Source: Geminicoccus sp036263595
GTDB lineage: Bacteria; Pseudomonadota; Alphaproteobacteria; Geminicoccales; Geminicoccaceae
DNA length: 7,362 nt
Assembly: GCF_036263595.1 (NCBI RefSeq)
Contig: NZ_DATAGQ010000074.1
Coordinates: 1-7,362, forward strand
Reading direction: 5' to 3'
Below the pieces are notes generated by a model. The model was not told where the DNA came from and did no database searches. It saw only the letters and a program-made list of their open reading frames with translations. The position numbers and the translations under genes are program-made. Shown piece after piece: positions 4,948 through 7,362 of the stretch (within the stretch, counting starts at the first letter, position 1; the number at the start of each line of letters is the position of its first letter).

Positions 4948-5840
4948 CTACGCTTATCTTCGGTATCGTATTAGGGTTCGTATCTGCGCTTCGCTTACAG
5001 GATGCAGAGACTAAATATGGCCCTGGGATCACCGAATCCAGCGAGGCTGTAGCACGCCAGACCAATAGGGAAGCAGGCCGCAAACAAGGCATACCCCCGC
5101 CAAACCCTAACATGCCCATAAGAGTCGAAGAGGCCGAACGAGTAAGTCAGGCCGAGTGCTCCGACAGCCAGGATTGCCGTACCGAGCAACGCGACTACCA
5201 AGATCTGCGTGCCCAGTGGAAGGCGGCCGACGCCGCCTACGGGCAATACTTTCTTGCATTTCTCAATCTTGCGCTCACTGCTTTCGGAGTGATAGCTGCG
5301 GTCTTCGGCACTGCCGGCCTCATATATAGCTTGTTCTTGACCCGCCGGGCTACGAATGCCGCCGAAGATGCCGTCAGGGTCACTCAGGACACCGGCGAGC
5401 GCCAAATTCGTGCTTATGTGGGGGTTTCTCAATGCGCATGGGTCAAACAACCCAACCCTGGTGTTTTCGCTGCAAAAGTAGTTTTCAGGAACTTCGGTCA
5501 ATCCCCAGCATACGAAGTTAAAGCGTATGTCAGATGCACCTTCTTCCCTATGGGTGAACAGGCGAGCTGGGATTACGAGATCCCCGAACACGTCCCCCCT
5601 TGCATTATATATCCTGGAGACTTTGCGGAGAGCGAAGTTGGTTTTGAAATGGCGGATGATGTTTACGTCAAGATGATAGCCTCTTCGACCCCTGTTATTT
5701 TTTACTTCTATGGCGCTATCACATATAGAGACGCCTTCAAGATAAGTCGAAAGACTAACTTCCGATATGAGTGGCTGCCCAATCAAGGGGAACGCGCCAA
5801 GCAATTTAGGCTGTCCCAAGGTGGCAATGAGGCCAACTAG
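4914..5840 (+). CDS. Two-helix membrane protein with a large C-terminal domain, unknown function
   Basis: 308 residues. Membrane segment 1 is at residues about 4-26 (AGAILATLIFGIVLGFVSAL), and segment 2 at about 112-142 (FLAFLNLALTAFGVIAAVFG). Between them is a polar region of about 85 residues with two Cys (82 and 88), probably periplasmic. After segment 2 comes a short helix, RRATNAAEDAVRVTQDTGER, then a beta-rich domain starting QIRAYVGVSQCAW and VVFRNFGQSPAYEVKAYV. This architecture, with R-A-Y-V and N-x-G-Q-S-P-A signatures, is common among accessory-region proteins of proteobacteria, but I know of no assigned function. The start ATG 4914 has GAGG at 4903-4906 and overlaps the DUF6471-like gene by 34 bp, so the two form an operon. 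A 939-nt open frame on the opposite strand (4995-5933) is judged a shadow. Confidence 0.85.
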   Translation: MRHAAIAGAILATLIFGIVLGFVSALRLQDAETKYGPGITESSEAVARQTNREAGRKQGIPPPNPNMPIRVEEAERVSQAECSDSQDCRTEQRDYQDLRAQWKAADAAYGQYFLAFLNLALTAFGVIAAVFGTAGLIYSLFLTRRATNAAEDAVRVTQDTGERQIRAYVGVSQCAWVKQPNPGVFAAKVVFRNFGQSPAYEVKAYVRCTFFPMGEQASWDYEIPEHVPPCIIYPGDFAESEVGFEMADDVYVKMIASSTPVIFYFYGAITYRDAFKISRKTNFRYEWLPNQGERAKQFRLSQGGNEAN

Positions 5841-5898
5841 GGCCAACAACCATCCAGGTCCACAGCTTCGGCACCACTCAAGCATGCTCACCGCCCAA

Positions 5899-5930
5899 CG
5901 CGCGGGCGGCCTGCGCGGCGCGCCCGCGCG
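5899..5930 (+). repeat. Strong GC-rich hairpin near the right end of the IS1595 element
   Basis: CGCGCGGGCG (5899-5908) and CGCCCGCGCG (5921-5930) form a perfect 10-bp stem, with a small GCC/GGC stem possible in the 12-nt loop. It lies 58 bp after the last cargo gene and 10 bp inside the terminal repeat. There is no T-run, so it is not a classic intrinsic terminator. It may block transcription leaving or entering the element. Confidence 0.65.
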
Positions 5931-5940
5931 CATAGGTGCA

Positions 5941-5957
5941 TTTGCTACCTAAGGCCG
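5941..5957 (-). repeat. Right inverted end of the IS1595-family element
   Basis: TTTGCTACCTAA (5941-5952), the reverse complement of 2230-2241, followed by GGCCG up to the flanking repeat. Confidence 0.85.
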
Positions 5958-5966
5958 GATTGATCC
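5958..5966 (+). repeat. Right flanking direct repeat of the IS1595-family element
   Basis: GATTGATCC, identical to 2217-2225. It lies in the palindromic element copy D, which was the insertion target. Confidence 0.8.
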
Positions 5967-6003
5967 GCTTCCTGAAAGGACGACGGTCAGGAGACCGTCG
6001 AGG
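5958..6003 (-). repeat. Small palindromic element, right part (copy D, split)
   Basis: Holds the hairpin CGACGGTC (5981-5988) / GACCGTCG (5993-6000) with loop AGGA, the reverse-strand form of the first hairpin of copy C (loop TCCT). Joined with 2202-2225 it gives an element of about 61 nt in the opposite orientation to copy C. In orfB it sits between DN and GSAY. The joined length is one base off a multiple of three and has an in-frame TGA, so unlike copies B and C it breaks the gene, either from the start or by later decay. Confidence 0.8.
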
Positions 6004-6284
6004 GGCAGCGCCTACATCGCCAGGGAGACCCGTAACACGGCCACTGCCCTCGGCCAGCGCTTGTGCTTCACGCCCGTCCGCTCCCCACAAAGCAACGGCA
6101 TCGCCGAGGCCTTCGTAAAGACCTTCCGCCGCCACTATCTGCGGCTCTCGATCCTGCCAGATCCCAACACCATCATCCGTCTGCTGCCGGCTTGGATGGA
6201 CGACTACAACACCATCCACCCACACTCGGCGCTGCGCTTCCATTCGCCTGCTGAGTTCCGCAAACTCAGTGCCTACCCAACTCA

Positions 6285-6315
6285 GACCCTGTCCGCTCAA
6301 ACGGGGTGCACTCCA
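6285..6315 (-). repeat. Right inverted repeat of the IS2-like element
   Basis: GACCCTGTCCGCTCAAACGG onward to TGCACTCCA, the imperfect reverse complement of 1120-1151. Confidence 0.9.
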
Positions 6316-6320
6316 GCCAC
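6316..6320 (+). repeat. Right target-site duplication of the IS2-like element
   Basis: GCCAC, identical to 1115-1119. Confidence 0.85.
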
Positions 6321-7017
6321 GCATCACGGCGCACCAAGCCAGAAGATATCGCTGTCATTTCATCAAGATCTCCAACGAGGGCGCCACTGTTTCGACAAGA
6401 GCCTCAGCCGGCCTTTAGGAGGTGGAGACACAGCTGGACGCTAATTGACCATTAGCACATGCCATCTCAGCCACCCGCAGCACTGCCAACGTGATGTCCC
6501 GCCACCGATGGACCCGACTGCAGCTGAAGATACACGATCCACGTGTTACAGTTGGCGGCCGGCCATGCGTGACCTCAGGCTGCGCGCTCGTCATTGTAGC
6601 AGATGTCGTCAGACCAAGATCCAGCAAGCTTCCCCGGCAGGCAGCGGAGCATCGAGCCAGACGCAGTCGCCGGTTCGAGTCCGACGGCAGCCGACCCGGG
6701 GGCAGTCGATAGGTTGGCTGCTGCCCTCGCCAGTCATTCCTAAGGATCTGTGGACAGGTGACCGAGGACATCGAGGAAAAGTCGACGCCGCAACCACCGG
6801 CCGTCCTTTACCAGCCGCACGGGACCCTCTCGGAAACCAAGGCCGTGATACCCGAACAAGATGATACCTGTCATTGTATCGGCCACGGAATGTGACCATC
6901 CGGCCGGTGCACCGACAGCGCCGAAGCTGCGTCCAAACCAGCTGCAACTGACGGGGGTACGCCGTGATGCGTTGGGACTGAGCGAGGCGTACCGAACCTG
7001 GTACATGACCTTGAAGA
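6321..7017. other. Intergenic / degraded DNA between the IS2-like element and the tRNA genes
   Basis: About 700 bp with no supportable gene on either strand. Open frames of up to about 140 codons exist, but they look like GC-rich shadows with no recognisable protein features. Noted structures: a hairpin at 6687-6721 and a T-arm-like GGTTCGAGTCC at 6672-6682. Probably decayed accessory DNA. Confidence 0.6.
6687..6721 (+). repeat. Hairpin in intergenic DNA
   Basis: GCAGCCGACC (6687-6696) pairs with GGTTGGCTGC (6712-6721), 10 bp with one G-T pair and a 15-nt loop. It does not share the loop or linker sequences of the small palindromic elements and has no T-tract. Function unknown. Confidence 0.45.
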
Positions 7018-7092
7018 TGGTGCGGGCGGAGGGTTTCGAACCCCCGACATCGACGGTGTAAGCGTCGCGCTCTACCACTGAGCTACACCCGC
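7018..7092 (-). tRNA. tRNA-Val (anticodon UAC)
   Basis: Reads from 7092 downward. Acceptor stem GCGGGTG (7092-7086) pairs with CGCCCGC (7028-7022), with one G-U pair. D-arm GCTCAGTGGTAGAGC is followed by the anticodon loop CTTACAC with anticodon TAC, and T-arm GGGGGTTCGAAACCCTC. The discriminator A (7021) is followed by an encoded CCA (7020-7018). All invariant positions are present. It inserts valine at GUA/GUG-type codons. It is divergent from tRNA-Asp with about 140 bp between. Confidence 0.97.
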
Positions 7093-7101
7093 GCGTACCC
7101 G

Positions 7102-7130
7102 CCTGTAAGCGGACGTGGCCCGAAGTTCAA
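7102..7130 (-). promoter_or_regulatory. Promoter of tRNA-Val
   Basis: Minus strand: -35 TTGAAC (7130-7125), 17-bp spacer, -10 TACAGG (7107-7102). The mature tRNA begins at 7092, nine bases after the -10, a normal distance for a short leader. Confidence 0.5.
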
Positions 7131-7189
7131 GTGACGGTACAAGGCTGCTCGTGTTCCCAATGAAGCTCCACAAACCGAGCGGCATGGCG

Positions 7190-7218
7190 TTGACAGTTCC
7201 GCCGCACCCCACTAATCA
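7190..7218 (+). promoter_or_regulatory. Promoter of tRNA-Asp
   Basis: -35 TTGACA (7190-7195), a perfect consensus, with a 17-bp spacer and -10 TAATCA (7213-7218). The mature tRNA starts at 7232, leaving a leader of about seven bases. Confidence 0.75.
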
Positions 7219-7231
7219 GCCGCCACGACGC

Positions 7232-7308
7232 GGGGATGTAGCTCAGTTGGTTAGAGTGCCGGCCTGTCACGCCGGAGGTCGCGGGTTCAAGTCCCGTCAT
7301 CCTCGCCA
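7232..7308 (+). tRNA. tRNA-Asp (anticodon GUC)
   Basis: Acceptor stem GGGGATG (7232-7238) pairs with CATCCTC (7298-7304), with one G-U pair. D-arm GCTCAGTTGGTTAGAGT, anticodon stem CCGGC/GCCGG around loop CTGTCAC (anticodon GTC), T-arm GCGGGTTCAAGTCCCGT, discriminator G (7305) and encoded CCA (7306-7308). It reads both aspartate codons. The sequence is typical of alphaproteobacterial tRNA-Asp. No clear terminator is visible in the last 54 bases of the window. Confidence 0.97.
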
Positions 7309-7362
7309 TCTCACGTCGCTGCTACTACCTCCACGGCCACCCGAAAAACCTCCTCTCTGCGT

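Larger units (their letters stand above)
2226..5957 (+). mobile_element. IS1595-family transposon with four cargo genes
   Basis: A 3.7-kb unit bounded by TTAGGTAGCAAA in opposite orientations (2230-2241 and 5941-5952) and by the 9-bp direct repeat GATTGATCC. It holds one minus-strand IS1595-family transposase and four other genes on the plus strand, with no second set of ends around the transposase alone. Several IS1595 subgroups (for example ISNwi1- and ISNha5-like) are known to carry passenger genes. The outermost few bases differ between the ends, so the true tips may be off by one or two bases. All five genes are open with plausible starts; this is the youngest and most intact element in the window. 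Confidence 0.88.
1120..6315 (+). mobile_element. IS3-family, IS2-group insertion sequence, interrupted by an IS1595-family element
   Basis: Bounded by imperfect inverted repeats of 31-32 bp starting TGGA (1120-1151 and 6285-6315) and flanked by the 5-bp duplication GCCAC. It contains orfA (HTH plus leucine zipper) and orfB (DDE integrase) in the usual order. Removing the 3.7-kb inner element and one copy of its 9-bp repeat leaves roughly 1.45 kb. Removing also the two palindromic insertions (about 120 bp) gives roughly 1.33 kb, the normal size for this group. orfB is inactivated several times over, so the element can move only if a relative supplies the transposase. Confidence 0.9.
6004..6444 (+). 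pseudogene. IS2-group OrfB transposase, 3' portion
   Basis: Continuation of the broken orfB. GSAYIARETRNTATALG follows the second catalytic Asp of the left part. Next come FTPVRSPQSNGIAEAFVKTF with the catalytic Glu (codon 6106-6108), WMDDYNTIHPHSALRFHSPA and FRKLSA, the usual end of an IS3-family transposase. The frame then reads through the right inverted repeat (6285-6315) and out of the element to TAA 6442-6444, so the terminal residues after about 6284 are not native. It has no start of its own and makes no functional protein. Confidence 0.9.

Noticed and set aside
4995..5933. A 312-codon open frame on the minus strand opposite the two-helix membrane protein
   Set aside because: It lacks a visible ribosome site and a coherent domain pattern. 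The plus-strand gene has a Shine-Dalgarno, an operon overlap and clear membrane segments. The minus frame is a by-product of GC-rich codon use.
774..6003. CRISPR array or REP/BIME cluster as an explanation of the repeated hairpins
   Set aside because: The copies are single, widely spaced, in both orientations and inside coding sequence, with no regular spacers and no RAYT (REP-associated transposase) gene in the window.
6640..6696. Possible decayed tRNA 3' half (GGTTCGAGTCC with partly complementary arms)
   Set aside because: One mismatch in the T-stem and no D-arm, anticodon arm or acceptor stem can be paired upstream; too little to call.
6445..6864. A 139-codon plus-strand frame and a 118-codon minus-strand frame in the intergenic region
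   Set aside because: Low-complexity Arg/Pro/Ser/Thr-rich translations, no ribosome site, no recognisable domain.
7127..7309. A minus-strand frame reading MTGLEPATSGVTGRHSNQLS
   Set aside because: A familiar artefact: the antisense translation of a tRNA gene.

Overview
This window looks like an accessory 'insertion-sequence graveyard' next to two tRNA genes on the chromosome (or a large replicon) of a GC-rich alphaproteobacterium, probably of the Rhodospirillales/Acetobacteraceae type. That placement is an inference from the tRNA-Asp and tRNA-Val sequences, the GC-rich codon use and the IS families present; no housekeeping protein gene is available to confirm it.

Layout, left to right. (1) 1-111: C-terminal end of an IS110-family transposase. 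(2) 151-about 922: N-terminally truncated, frameshifted IS256-family transposase carrying a 45-nt in-frame palindromic insertion. (3) 923-1119: unassigned spacer. (4) 1120-6315: an IS2-group IS3-family element with about 31-bp inverted ends and a 5-bp target duplication (GCCAC). Its orfA is present, but its orfB carries a stop codon, compensating frameshifts and two palindromic insertions, and is split in two. (5) 2226-5957, inside that orfB: a 3.7-kb IS1595-family element with TTAGGTAGCAAA inverted ends and a 9-bp flanking repeat. It carries five genes: a coiled-coil/winged-helix protein, an AT-rich membrane protein, the transposase (minus strand), a DUF6471-like small protein and a second membrane protein. 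(6) 6316-7017: IS flank and intergenic DNA without a supportable gene. (7) 7018-7308: divergent tRNA-Val(UAC) and tRNA-Asp(GUC), each with a recognisable promoter.

Two things stand out. First, a family of small two-hairpin elements (about 45-61 nt) lies inside transposase coding sequence at three or four places. Two copies add a multiple of three bases with no stop codon, so the host protein gains 15 or 20 extra residues. This resembles the Rickettsia palindromic elements but in a GC-rich organism. One copy is split by the IS1595 element, and another candidate abuts the IS110 remnant. Second, the IS1595 element is a cargo-bearing transposon. Its transposase and DUF6471/membrane operon are fired from back-to-back promoters whose -35 hexamers overlap by five bases, and each -10 overlaps the same 8-mer, ATATGATA, a likely shared operator.

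Inferred order of events: IS256 and IS2-like elements arrived; the small palindromes entered their genes; IS110 landed at or near one palindrome; IS1595 landed in another. Only the IS1595 element looks intact enough to be active.
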